Origin: Nephrocerus scutellatus
Lineage: Eukaryota; Arthropoda; Insecta; Diptera; Pipunculidae
Length of the DNA: 64,000 nt
NCBI GenBank assembly: GCA_947095585.1
Contig: OX352762.1
Location: forward strand, 89,392,749-89,456,748
Direction of reading: 5' to 3'
The notes beneath the pieces were generated by a model. The model had not been told where the DNA came from. It saw only the letters and a list, made by a program, of their open reading frames with translations, and did not search any database. Position 1 is the stretch's first letter. Each line of letters opens with the position of its first letter. This document shows, piece after piece, positions 41,705 through 52,530 of this stretch. Position numbers and translations under genes: made by a program.

Positions 41705-42341
41705 ACACTAAAAAAACAACCATAAAAATTAAAATTTTTCGTGTAAATTCTCCAATTGTTGCACAAAGTGCAAGTGGAGCCCTGATCACTCCACACATGT
41801 CTATAAAATTTAAAGAAAATCGGGCTAATATTTAAAAATTTATATGGAAGCCCCTCGGCCTTGGGGCCACTTCAAATTTTTTACAAAAAGCGTTGTCCAT
41901 AGGATTAAACATGTGTGTATAAAATTTGAAGAAAATCGGGTAAATTTTTAAAATTTTTAATGGGGCCTTCCGTCACCGAGGCCCGATCACGCCAATATTT
42001 TTACAAAAAGTGTTGTCCGTTACAGATACACTTGCGTATACAATTTTCAGAAGATCACTACCAAATATTTACAAAAAGTGGTTTTTTGAAGAAAATCGGG
42101 TATTTTTTGTAAAATATTTGTATGGGAGCCCCCCGACCCCGCGGCCCGAGGGGGCCCAAATTTGAATAGAAAGTGTTATCACGGGAGATACACATGTGCG
42201 CGAAATTTCGATAAAATCGGGCTTTAGGAAGTGGGTTAAAAATTGATCACAAGATTTGGTGTGCCAGCCAGCCAGCCAGCCAGCCAGTCAGCCAGCCAGC
42301 CAGCCACAAACAAGTGAAGTTAATATAGAGAATTTAAAAAG
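41705..42341 (-). repeat. Family M copy 9, with (CAGC)n
   Basis: The right end ACAACCATAAAAATTAAAAT is at 41716. Several monomers follow. CAGCCAGCCAGCCAGCCAGC is at about 42265-42305, and the left end GAAGTTAATATAGAGAATTT is at 42316-42335. Confidence 0.88.
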
Positions 42342-42429
42342 GATTATCGTTTTATTTTATTTTTTTCTTACATTAAAACAAACACTTACAAACTGGTATT
42401 GTGCTCATAAATCATTTATCGCAAGGAGT

Positions 42430-44190
42430 GGAAGCAATCAGCAGCTCACTGCCGACAACCATCCAGGAGCATTGGAAGGCTGTGAAAAATATTTTCCCAT
42501 CTGGAGCGAAAAGTATTGTTGGTACGTATTGTTGAAGAACGTAAGCTAATTAAATCTCGTATTGTAGATACCCCAGCAGCAGCGAGGATCGAGCTAGAGT
42601 CCCTGTATCGAAGGAAAATGAGAGAAGTGAAGCGAGTGTAAGACGTTACAAATGTAATAATATTAACAATCTGGCCTCAGAAGTAGAGGAAGAAGCGAGC
42701 AGGTGCGATAGCATAACCGTTTACAGAATCACCAAAGAGCTGATAGGTTTTCACCGATCTAGCCAACATCCGGTGAAAGGCCTAGATGGTGCCGCACTCG
42801 TTTCAGATGAGGATCAGCTCAAGCGATGGAAGGAGCATTTCTCTACGGTCCTTAACAGTGAATTCACCAACGATATGCACCCCAATCAAACGGAGCTGAC
42901 GCAACTAACAATTTCCCAAATTCGCACCTCATTCGCACCAGTAAAGATGAGATCGCTACAGCGATCAACGTACTAAAGAACAACAATTCGGTAGGACTAG
43001 ATGGTATACCCGCAGAGCTTCTGCGCACCGCTCCAACGACATCAGCAGAGCTTTTATATGCTCTTGTAGAGAGAGCTTGGGAGGCAGAAAGTTTTCCCAA
43101 AGAGTGGAAGAAGGGAATGATTGTCAAGCTCCTTCAAAAGGTAGTCTTATGGAGTGCGAAACTGGAGAGGCATTTGCGTTCTTCCTGCAGTTGCAAAGGT
43201 AATAGCCAAAGTAGTACTTGAGCGAATTAAGGAAAATCTGGAAGATACACTCGATGCCGAATAAGCAGGTTTCCGCACTGGATCCTGCCAACCACATAAA
43301 CACCGTGCGGATCAATATTGAATAGTGCATTGAATTCCGGTCACCACTGCACCTGCTGTTCATGGATTTTCAGAAGGCGTTTGACAGTATCAACAGACAG
43401 TTTATCTGGCTTGCCTTGCGCAGGGGGGGTATATCCGATAAACTAATAGCTATTATTAAATCAACCTATGATGGCTCTAAATTTCATGTGCTGCATGGAG
43501 GAAAGCTGTGAGAGAAATTCGAGATCCTAAGTGGGGTACAACAAGGTTGCATTCTATCGCCGATACTTTTTTTGTTGGTGATTAGCGATGTACTTCGCGC
43601 AGCTTTATGTACTGGAAATTGAGGAATTCGTTGGACTCTTACATCTCAACTCAAACATCTGGACTACACTGACGACCTTTGTTTACTCTCACACAGGATT
43701 ATGGAGCTGCACCAAATGACAACAACTGTGGTTAGGGAGGCAAATGTTGCGGATTTGAAGATAAATACTGGCAAAACCAAAACCATCAACCTCGGCACTA
43801 ACTCAGTAACTCAAGTTAAAATTGCTGGACAGCCGGTGGAGAGAGTTTCCAATATATTGGGATTATTGTCTCGACCGAAAGTTACAACCGAACTGGACAT
43901 TGTCAACCGAATCGCAAAGCCAAATCAGGGTTTGGAATGATGTCCATGATATGGCGAAACAATGCGATCAGCTTAAACACAGCTCCATAGCAAACTACGC
44001 AATGCAATGGAATCCGTTATCTCAGGATGGTAGAAGAACGGGTCGTGCGAGAAATACATGGCGCAGAACAATTGAGTAGTAGTCACGGCAGTTGGGGAAG
44101 AGTTGGAGAGAGCTGAAGCTTATTGCGCGTAGGCGTCGTAGAGGCCCTAGGACCTAAAAGGGGATATAGGACATAAAGAAGAAAAGAAAG
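42430..44190 (+). pseudogene. Non-LTR retrotransposon RT relic (clade not assigned)
   Basis: Pieces in order across frames: DSITVYRITKELIGFHRSSQ (42710), KGLDGAALVSDEDQLKRWKE (42778), VLKNNNSVGLDGIPAELLRT (42970-43030), LHLLFMDFQKAFDSINRQFI (first catalytic D, about 43355), LSGVQQGCILSPILFLLVIS (43530), LKHLDYTDDLCLLSHR (YTDD in place of YADD, about 43655), LKINTGKTKTINLG (43760), then GRARNTWRRTIE and SWRELKLIARRRRRGP near 44050-44140, the usual C-terminal end of these polyproteins. At least six frameshifts or stops are present (for example GGKL-stop-EKFEIL at 43510). The endonuclease is missing. Confidence 0.82.
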
Positions 44191-44194
44191 AGTT

Positions 44195-44940
44195 ATAGGT
44201 GCGTCGGAGGCCACGTAGTGACAATCGAAAAAATTAGACGAAGTGATGTCTTGCAATCTCACCGATGAGTTTAGATGCGCTAAGTGCTCAGCTTTGCATG
44301 CATCTAGATAGTGCCTGGTGTAAAAGATGCAAGGAAAGATCTGTTTAGCTGTAGCGGACCACCCGTATTTGTGGCGCGATTGCGAGTGTGATTAAAAACT
44401 CAGCGACTAGCTCCAAGCTAAAAAACAGGGTAGATTAACAAAATTCCATTTAATTTCCTGATATAGCGAAATAAAGATATTGGCACATTTGTTTCCCGTT
44501 CTTCAAATGAATGAATGTTTAGAGAATAAAGTAAACAGCCAGGCCTTAGGGAGTAAGTAATTCTTGTTCCCTTTTAGGAAACCTAAATATTTCGCAGCTT
44601 TTTTAGCAATGGCGAATATGTGATCTTTTTAACGAAGATTTCGTTGACGCACATACCGATTATTATGAGGTTTTCAGTTTCGTTGATGCAAATGCCATTC
44701 ATGGATATAGTTTGGAGGTTTAAATTAAGCGTAGACTACAGAAGTCAGTATTCGAGTTTGGCAGCGTTAAAGCAGTGTTACTCTCTCAGGGCCAGAGTTA
44801 CTTACTATAGAGCAAATAGAATTGCGTACATTGAAATCGCCAGCAATGACGACTTCAAAATGTGGATCAAGTTATATAATTCTAGAGCAGACAGTCTAAC
44901 ACATTTCAAGTTTAGTAACTGTCTAAATTAGGACTTCCGT
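44195..44940 (-). pseudogene. Degenerate LINE fragment (minus strand)
   Basis: On the minus strand VVIAGDFNVRN (44905) is the endonuclease G-D-F-N box. After a jump come SINGICINETENLIIIGMCV (44700), IAKKAAKYLGFLKGNKNY (about 44600) and HYLDACKAEHLAHLNSS (about 44310), resembling the region after RT in CR1/Jockey-type LINEs. The RT itself is gone, so a large internal deletion or two fragments are likely. Every frame is broken. Confidence 0.55.
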
Positions 44941-46560
44941 AAATAAAGAGCAGTAGTGGATGTTAGGCTTACGCACTTTTACTTTGAGCCGAGTGAAATT
45001 TAAAGCAATGTTGCAATAATGCTTGGCGTGAGTTTGATAAGCTTCAAAGATAGAGAGACCGCGAAGACATCAGAATCAGCAACTACCTGGGTTTCTATTT
45101 GTACCAAAATAACATGATTATGGTCTGCTAAACGGACGCACATGGCAGAGTGGTAAGAATGTCCTCAAATGTTTCAGACGTTAACCCTGAATTCGCACAT
45201 TAATGAAAACTTACATGCTAATAAGACACATCCGATCCAACAAATATAATACATTGTTAATAAATAAATAAAATAATTGTTATTAAATATAAGAATCATA
45301 GTGTTAAAAAAATACCTTATATACTGAGAAACGATATCAGGTAATTTATATAAGTACTAATAAATCTTGCAAGCTTTATTATTTTTTAACACTATATGGA
45401 CTAATTGGAAAAAATACATTATTTTTAAAAAAGTTATCAGTGGCTAGATGTAAAAAGGAGCTGTACTCTTTGTTGCCTTTGCATATTTGCATATTTATAC
45501 AAGGCTTGATAAATTCTACAATACTTATCTCAGTTGTAAAATCGGTTTTGTATCAGTGCATGAATTTCACGGTTTTATTTTGGCAGTGCTTATAACATTG
45601 TTTGATGACAAATTGTATGCAAAACTTGATTTATGTTTACACTCTTACACTCTTAACAATGGTGTACCCAATCGAAAAAACCTTTAATATGAATTACAAA
45701 ATTGTTTCACGTCCTCAAGGTAAATGTGATTTTTATTCAGTACTATACGAGTATAAAAGCTAGGCATACACAACGAGGTACGCCAATTATCTATCCACTC
45801 AAACAATGAAACAATGAAATTTTTTTGTGTGTTTCAAACTGTATCTGATTCCAGCTCAAATCAGATCCGTGTAAGTGCAGGACCAAAAATCAATTTCGAG
45901 GGTTGGCGAAATTGTTGGCGCCAATGGTAGCTAATATAATTGCAACACGAATCCGGATGATATCAATTCAATCCTCCATCCAGTGACGAGCTAAGCTCTA
46001 GAAGTGGTCGAATTTCGAATTCCGCCTCAAGTTCGACGCGCTGGTAACAACACAATTTAGCACATTACTGTTGACTGTGTGTGCTACGCACGTATAGTTA
46101 ATTCAAACAGCTTTTAATGGGCAAAGTGAGGTACTCATATGTTGAGTATTCGGTTAAGCATGGACGACTGTCCATGTATAGGCAGTGGGGGTTCTACTGG
46201 AGCAAACGCTGTATACGAACTGGAGTACGGTGCGGTAAAGCACACACACACAATGGTAATTTGCGATTTTAGAATTACAGAATCTGTTGAAATGTAAGCT
46301 CACAGTGGTTTGCATTCATTGCACAAATTGAATTGATATCGGATAAGTAACACCAGATGCGGACTCGTTGTGATGCTCTCGATCTCTTCTGGACGCACTA
46401 CACATGAGTAGAGCTATTCAGGTAAGTTGGGTATGAAGGTCATAACAAAATACATAATAAAAGTAGATGAGTTGCGATTTCAATTAAAAGTAGTCTTATT
46501 TTCATAATTGCGATTTTTCTCGTACACCATCACAAGCTGCTTACTGTAAACAAACCGTAT
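44941..46560. other. No recognisable gene; possible decayed tRNA-like SINE near 45137
   Basis: CACATGGCAGAGTGGTAAGA at 45139-45158 resembles an RNA polymerase III A box, and an AATAAATAAATAAAATAA tail lies about 110 bases further on, but the B box is not convincing. The rest is AT-rich with short frames. Confidence 0.35.
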
Positions 46561-46563
46561 GAA

Positions 46564-47166
46564 TACAGGGTCGAAATGTTACTAACTTCAGGCTGCTGTA
46601 TCTGCCCAACGGCTGGTAGTGCCTGGTGCACTTACATTTTGACAAATGTTAGTCTGTTATGTTATTAACAAGTCTACGGGAGCATATCGATACACGTCGT
46701 ATTTGAAAGACATATTAAAAATGAAATTCAAACGTAACAGTGTAATTGCATTGTCCAAATTGATTCTAAAGAGATTCCAAAAGAACTCAGCAGCATCACA
46801 TAAAGCTCGTTCGGCACAACAATTTTTACAAAGTCACGTTCCAAATATGATTTCTTCGCAAAAATAGGGTCCATACTCACCAGACTTGAATCCAATGGAC
46901 TTCTCGATAGGGTCCAGTTTGGAGGCCATGGTGTCGACAAAAAGATATGAAAGTGTGAACGCATTGAAGACAGCTCTTTGTATAGAATGGACTAAAATAC
47001 CAACAAGTCAAGTTCGTGAAGCATTTAATTCTTTCGTTAAGAGACTCAACGCTATCTTTAGCGCAAATGGTGGATATATCGAGTATTAACGTATGTTTCA
47101 CATTTGTAGTGTTTTTGGCAACTTCAGCCTTTTGATTAAGTATAACTTCAATCGCCGGACCCTGTA
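46564..47166 (+). mobile_element. Internally deleted Tc1/mariner element
   Basis: CAGGGTC at 46566-46572 and GACCCTG at 47158-47164 form the terminal inverted repeats, flanked by TA on both sides. The right-end TIR (CAGGGTCCGGCGATTGAAGT read inward) matches the left end of the relic at 6093. The left TIR has lost the CGGCGATT part. At 599 bases it is a deletion derivative of the same family as the 6-12 kb relic. Confidence 0.85.
46721..47089 (+). pseudogene. Tc1/mariner transposase remnant
   Basis: ATG at 46721 (MKFKR, the same start as the 12.3-kb copy) runs after a deletion directly into LILKRFQKNSAASHKARSAQ, QFLQSHVPNM, a stop (TAG 46865-46867), then GPYSPDLNPMDFSIGSSLEA, YESVNALKTALCIEWTKIPT and FVKRLNAIFSANGGYIEY ending at TAA 47087-47089. 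The QQDSAPxH catalytic box reads QKNSAASH, so the second catalytic aspartate is replaced by asparagine. The W of the SIW box is G. The DNA-binding domain and first catalytic D are deleted. It cannot work as a transposase. Confidence 0.85.
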
Positions 47167-47234
47167 TAAAATAATAAAACCTTAAAGTCTCTTAAATTGT
47201 ACATATGAACATTTTTTTTCAGAATATGCCTTTT

Positions 47235-47975
47235 ATAAATTTTAAATTCTCAATATTAATTTCGCGTGCCCGTGTATCTGTCCTGTTCATCTGGATCTGC
47301 CTGTCTGTTTGTCTGACTGACGTGGAATCTTGCGATCAATTTATAACCCACTTCCCCAAGACCGGTTTTATTGAAACTTTGTACATATATGTATTTTCGG
47401 TGACAACACTTTCTATTTAAATTTGGAACCCCTCTGGGCACAGGGCCAAGGCCCGGGTCGGGGGCCCTATACAAATTTTTTAAAAATTTACCCGATTTTC
47501 TTCAAATTTTGAACACACATATTTAATCCGTTGGACCACACTTTTTGTAAACATTTGGAAGTAGCCCCTGCGCCCATGGGTTTACATATCATTATTTAAA
47601 AATATAGCCGATTTTATTCAAATTTTTAACACATAACCGATGGACAACATTTTTTGTGAAAATTTCGTAGTGAGCGGGCGCCGTGTTCGGGGAATCCCAA
47701 TAAATTTTTTTTAAAAAATTTACGCGATTTGATTTTATTCAAATTTTATACACACGTGTTTAAAAAAAAAATGGAAGAGGCCTCCGGCCCTTGGGCTCCC
47801 ATGTAATTTTTTTTTTGGAAATTTTGTACACATGTGTAACTTGGATGACAAGACTTTCTGTAAATATTTGGAAGTGATCGGTTCTCATATAATTATTTTT
47901 AAAAAGTTACCCGGGTTTATTTAAACTATGCAGATTGAGTATTCACGATTAGAGAATTTACACAAAAAAATGTTT
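47235..47975 (+). repeat. Family M copy 10
   Basis: The left end TTTTAAATTCTCAATATTAA, then CTGCCTGTCTGTTTGTCTGA in the microsatellite position, several monomers, and the right end TTAGAGAATTTACAC. The microsatellite here is GTCT/GTTT-like rather than GGCT. Confidence 0.85.
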
Positions 47976-49600
47976 TATTAATAAGAATTATGTACAAAGT
48001 TTTGTTATTGTTACAATTTCAAGGATATATCGCTTAATGATACAACAGCTCAGCCAACTGCAAGTAACTTAAAGCACACATGATAGCAAACTAGATGACG
48101 TCATACAACTGAATCGACCAAAAGGAGCAGACCAGCCTTACTTCTGGCCCCACATTTCACTATCAAGTATTTCACTGCTTTTGTGACTAAGGTGTAAGTC
48201 AGGGTTGAATCATGCAAAACCGTTTACAGCTATAGTGTTACGAAAAGTATTTAGTAGCGCAATAGGTTCGAATCCTAGATAAATCGCAATGTACAGGCTC
48301 GTCCAAAAATAAAGTACTAAAATTTGAACTAAAAAATAGCATACGACTTATTAGATTATTTGAAATTTGAAATGTAACCGCCTGTCAGTTTGAATCATTG
48401 TGTACTGGTGAAAAATGTAGTCAAACCGGTTTATGCGGTTTGCCAAGTTTTTGTAAAAGAACATGATTGAACATGTAGTCTATTTTTAGAAGATGACTCA
48501 TTACATATAAGTACAGTTAGTTGTAACTAAGTGAATAAGGATACAATTTTTTGGACTTTTCTCGATATTTCTGTCTATAATATTGTTTTTTGGAACCTTT
48601 TCAATGAGTATAAAAGGTGGTGTTCACTGCAGAGAATTAATTAATAAATTGGAATTTAAACCGTGAAGTTGTAAAAGTTCTTGTAAAGTATTACTGCTAT
48701 CTCCTAAGAGAATTATTGTAAAGTGCAAGTATTACAAGTGTTTTTGTGTGCATTTAAAAGTAATCACCAATATAAATTGTGAACTTGTAGTTAATTTTAC
48801 TGTTTGTCCATTAAAGTTGTTATTTGTAAATTAATTAACTTGTGTTGTGTTTTATTTGCAAAATCCTTTACGAACTCGAAAGCCCGAATTTCGTAACAAT
48901 ACTTATGCAATTCAGCATTGCGCTGATCCAACATGTCGCAGTCGTGGTCTCCGATGTGTAAGTTAGTGGGAAAGCAGCTAAACATTTCGCTGCCCAACCC
49001 ATCACTCGAAATACGTGCTGCTAAGCACCACCCAAACCACGCATTTCAAGATTTACATGAGATTCGAGTACTATCAATCATGTGAACTTGATTGTCTTAT
49101 TAATAAAAATCCTATACCATAAATTTGGCCTTATTTTACAAAGATAATATAAAAAATTTGTGTCGAATTTCTATAAGGTTTCGAAATCGTATGGTTACGG
49201 TTATCGTATACTAAAAGCATAAAAGTATGTAACCTTTTTGTTTGTTATTCTCATTTACTATTTGATTGATTGGTAAAACATTTACTGTTCTGTTGAATAG
49301 CGTAAAATCTACAAAAAATGTGCTTTTTAATTCCTATTAAGTAAAATGCCGATAGTCCAAGGAAAATTCCAAATTGAAATCAACATAGATTCACCTTGAA
49401 ACGGCCAAAGTGATATCGTTAGCAAATTGCAAATTCTGTTTTCGTAAATATTTTCAATCACTCTACCACTGAACACCCAGTAATATCTCAAATGGGTAAT
49501 AATTTTAATTAAAAAAAATTCCGGCTCTGATAAGACTTTTGCGTCACAAGTAAACAAAACTTTTGATAAATATTTAAATTACGCTTTTTGCTTTCTCCTT
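47976..49600. other. No recognised gene; possible LTR-like promoter region near 48.6 kb
   Basis: GAGTATAAAAGGTGGTG at 48606 looks like a TATA box and is followed by AATAAATTGG. The ~350 bases from 48595 resemble an LTR, but no matching second copy, TSD or clear ends were found. GGTTCGAATCCTAG at 48264 is a lone B-box-like sequence. Confidence 0.35.
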
Positions 49601-49610
49601 CTTGACAAAA

Positions 49611-49901
49611 ATGGACGAAACAGATACAATACCACCACCCGATGAAGAAATTCCCGGAATTATATGCAATATGATGGTTGAGGACATTTTAAATAAGTCT
49701 TTGCAAATAGCAATGCAAGCAGAGGTGACACAAGTTGGATTGAAATTCGTTTCGGATTGCTACTTCGATGCTGTCACTAGACTGGTAGATTTGCTCTACC
49801 TGCCCATTGATTTAGACCTAGAGAGTCCCATAGAGGAAGCGCTTCTCGGGAACTTGCAAGCCATTCAGCCACTGCCAGAGCCTACAATTCAAAACCATTA
49901 A
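49611..49901 (+). CDS. Candidate small host protein (96 aa, unrecognised)
   Basis: I do not recognise this protein. The frame begins with ATG at 49611 in good context (AAAAATGG) and ends with TAA at 49899-49901. It is acidic: the start has a proline/acid stretch (TIPPPDEEIPG), a central segment (about residues 22-60) could form amphipathic helices, and two hydrophobic-acidic repeats follow (LYLPIDLDLESPIEEALLG). It has no transmembrane or signal segment, no transposon motif and no repetitive sequence, which sets it apart from its surroundings. An AATAAA lies 42 bases past the stop. It could be a one-exon gene or the last exon of a larger one; chance occurrence in AT-rich DNA is unlikely at this length but possible. 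Confidence 0.5.
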   Translation: MDETDTIPPPDEEIPGIICNMMVEDILNKSLQIAMQAEVTQVGLKFVSDCYFDAVTRLVDLLYLPIDLDLESPIEEALLGNLQAIQPLPEPTIQNH

Positions 49902-49942
49902 ATTTTTGCAGCATCTTATAAGCATGTAGTAAGGTTTTAAAA

Positions 49943-49948
49943 AATAAA
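49943..49948 (+). terminator. Poly(A) signal AATAAA after the 96-codon frame
   Basis: AATAAA lies 42 bases downstream of the stop codon, with T-rich sequence following. Such hexamers are common in AT-rich DNA, so the support is modest. Confidence 0.4.
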
Positions 49949-49949
49949 T

Positions 49950-51515
49950 ATTCGTATTTTTAATACTAATAACTTTCTTCAAATTTTGTGTATTAATATA
50001 TTTTGGAAGACATTTAGGGTAGGTAGGTACTTGGCGGTTTATGTGCGTGGCAATTTGTTGAGGGATATTCAACATCATTGTCGTTATCGTTTAAAAGGGT
50101 ATTGGCCTTTATACTATACTTCTAATTTAACCTTGCGGGAATTATCATAGAGTGGTTGAGTATGCCAAGTGATTTATTATCATCCTAAAATACCATTAAA
50201 TGCATGCATACTCTTCTACTCTGCTCTAACTGAAGTTCATACGATTCGTGCCCCATATTTTCCTATCATTGTTATCGGTTTCTTAAACATTAGTTAATTT
50301 ATATAATGTGAACACAATTATTGTACTATTTCTAAACAGTGTAACCATAGGTATATACGTATTTTATAATAGCAGTTTTGGGGCTGGTAGGCCTACTGCA
50401 AATTACAGTTTAATTTGTTATAAATAGCGTAGTATAATAACAAAGGTAACCCAATATCGCAGTCGTCACAGGAACGAGTAACGAAGTTATGAATACCAAA
50501 GAGTTTTGTTAGGTTTTTAACGAATGAATATTTTTATTTTAATGAAAATTGAAAATAATATAAAAATTAAATTTCGAAACGCACATTAGAGTCACGATGC
50601 ATTTTTTCGCACTCACTCGGACTAAAGTGAGGCTGTAGGGCATCAGTGTACTTTTTCTGCCAGAAATGTTCAGGCCGTGGAGTGGATTATATCCCTTCTC
50701 ATTCCAACGAGTGGCTGCCTATTCATGAACATCCGTCAAAATCGATTAAGAGGACTTAAACGTATGGTATAAACCCATAAATCTGTTTCGGTATGCGTTC
50801 GGTAGCGACATGTCAAGCATGATCATCATTTGGCAAGGGCAGAGTTGCGTTGCATCCCAGCACTGGTGTTCGTGCATACCACACCTATTCATTTTCATGC
50901 AACCTTGGTGTGCCAGTTACCCTTTCGCCATGCGTCGTTCTTATTTTTAGGTTGCTATTTAAATAAAAATGCTCACTTTGGATTTGGAAGGATTTGTTGA
51001 TATTGCCCAAATGTTGGGCGTCAATATGCGCTGGAGCTACTGTTAGGGCAACGCTATACCTACTCCTAATGGGAATACGAATTATTAACTCACTGCGTCT
51101 GCCTATGTGTTAATTGGGCATTTAGTTGCCGCACCTGAAAATTAGATCAGACCTTTAGATGGAATGCGTGTATCGTGTATGTGCACTTCAATTCATAGTT
51201 CATAGAGTGATAATAGAACCGGTGTTTTGCTAGTAGTAGTTGCTTTATGGCGTAGAAATTGCTTTTAATATTGATTAACTTGTAAATTTTAAATTGTCAA
51301 ATTTAAAACATACTCTAATCGCTTTTATTAAAAAAGGATGTTTTTCTTTGTTTGCCAAAAGCAATTGTTCTCGTGGTATAGCGGGCAAAAACTTAGCGAG
51401 TGACATCATGTACGATTACGTTGACGAGCTGAGAAGTTTTTCTGTGGTGGCTAGACTCGGTGCCATTTTTATCGGGATAAGCCCACACTAATAGTACATA
51501 TATAGTTGTACACTT
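49950..51515. other. No recognisable gene
   Basis: Less repetitive than the surroundings; no motif recognised. It may be host intergenic or intronic DNA. Confidence 0.4.
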
Positions 51516-51520
51516 CCCTA

Positions 51521-51790
51521 TAATAATAATATTCGGCGCGACAGACCATTGCGGTCCAACGACTAGCTTCTCGCGACCATTTATGTTGCGCATGTATATT
51601 TTTGGATACAAATGGAAGGGACCTACAATTTAAGGCCAGATCCGAACGACAAATTGAGAAGCTTTCCGTGACAAGTTATTACTTAAGAGGTGGGACACCG
51701 TTAAAAATACTTTTGATGTTACTGGGATTCGAACCACGAACCTCCTGCTCAGTAGCCATGTGCATTTCCACTGAGCCACGGCGCTCATCT
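51521..51790 (-). mobile_element. tRNA-derived SINE, copy B (complete)
   Basis: Read on the minus strand it starts with a tRNA-like head: GCGCCGTGGCTCAGTGGAAA (A box TGGCTCAGTGG) and, about 35 bases later, GGTTCGTGGTTCGAATCCCA (B box GGTTCGAATCC). A body of about 190 bases follows (GGTGGGAC, GTAGGTCCCTTCC, GGTCGCGAGAAGCTA, GGTCTGTCGCGCCGAA) and then a (TAT)n tail at 51521-51532. It would be transcribed by RNA polymerase III and copied by a partner LINE. It is the best copy in the window. Confidence 0.9.
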
Positions 51791-51799
51791 AGAAATTAT

Positions 51800-52090
51800 A
51801 ATACCGAATAATATTTGGCGCGAGAGATCGTTGCGGTCCAAGGCCTTGTTGCTCGCGACCATCCTTGCTGTGCGTTTTATATTTTTGCACAAAAATGAAA
51901 GGGACCTACAATTAAATGCTGTAGCCGAGAGGCGAATTGAGAAGCTTGCCGTGACAACTTATATTACTCTCGTACGGTTGTCAGACATTCGCGGGAGGTA
52001 AGACAGTGGAAAATAATTTTGGTGTTTCTCGAATTCGAACCTCAAACCTCCTGCTCAGAAGCCCAACGCACTAACCACTTGGGACTGGCT
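51800..52090 (-). mobile_element. tRNA-derived SINE, copy C
   Basis: The same body as copy B, with tail ATTCGGT/AATATTTGGCGCGAG and a more diverged head (CCAAGTGGTTAGTGCGTTGG as the A box, GGTTCGAATTCGAG as the B box). It lies directly next to copy B in the same orientation. Family M copy 11 begins at its outer end. Confidence 0.85.
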
Positions 52091-52530
52091 AATTTTTAAA
52101 AAGTTTACATGTGCACCACTCGGGTCTAAGGGCCGATCGCTCTAACAAATTAACAAAAAGTTTTGTCAATCAGTGATACACATGTGTTTAAAATTTGAAG
52201 AAAATCGAGTTAATTTTTAAAAAATTTATATGGGCACCACTCGGTCCAAAAATATACAAAAAAATACCCCTCGGACCTCAGGGAACGTTCACTCCAAAAT
52301 CTTTACAAAAAAAATTTCCGTTCCCGGGGTCTCCAAAATAAAGTATAAAATTTTAAGAAAATCGGGTAAATTTTGTAAAATATTTGTATGGGAGACCCCT
52401 TATCCAAAATTTCAATAAAATCGGGCCTTGGGAAGTGGGTTAAAAATTAATCAGAAAATCTGACCAGCCAGCCAGCCAGCCAGCCAGCCACGGGCACGCG
52501 AAGTTAATATATAGAATTAAAAAATATTGC
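52088..52530 (-). repeat. Family M copy 11
   Basis: CATGTGCACCACTCGG monomers, AAGAAAATCGGGTAAATTTT, AAGTGGGTTAAAAATTAATC, CAGCCAGCCAGCCAGCCAGC and the left end GAAGTTAATATATAGAATTA. The right end is cut at the SINE. Confidence 0.85.

Noticed and set aside
48262..48286. Possible tRNA gene from a GGTTCGAATCC-like B box
   Set aside because: No A box or cloverleaf arms at the right spacing.
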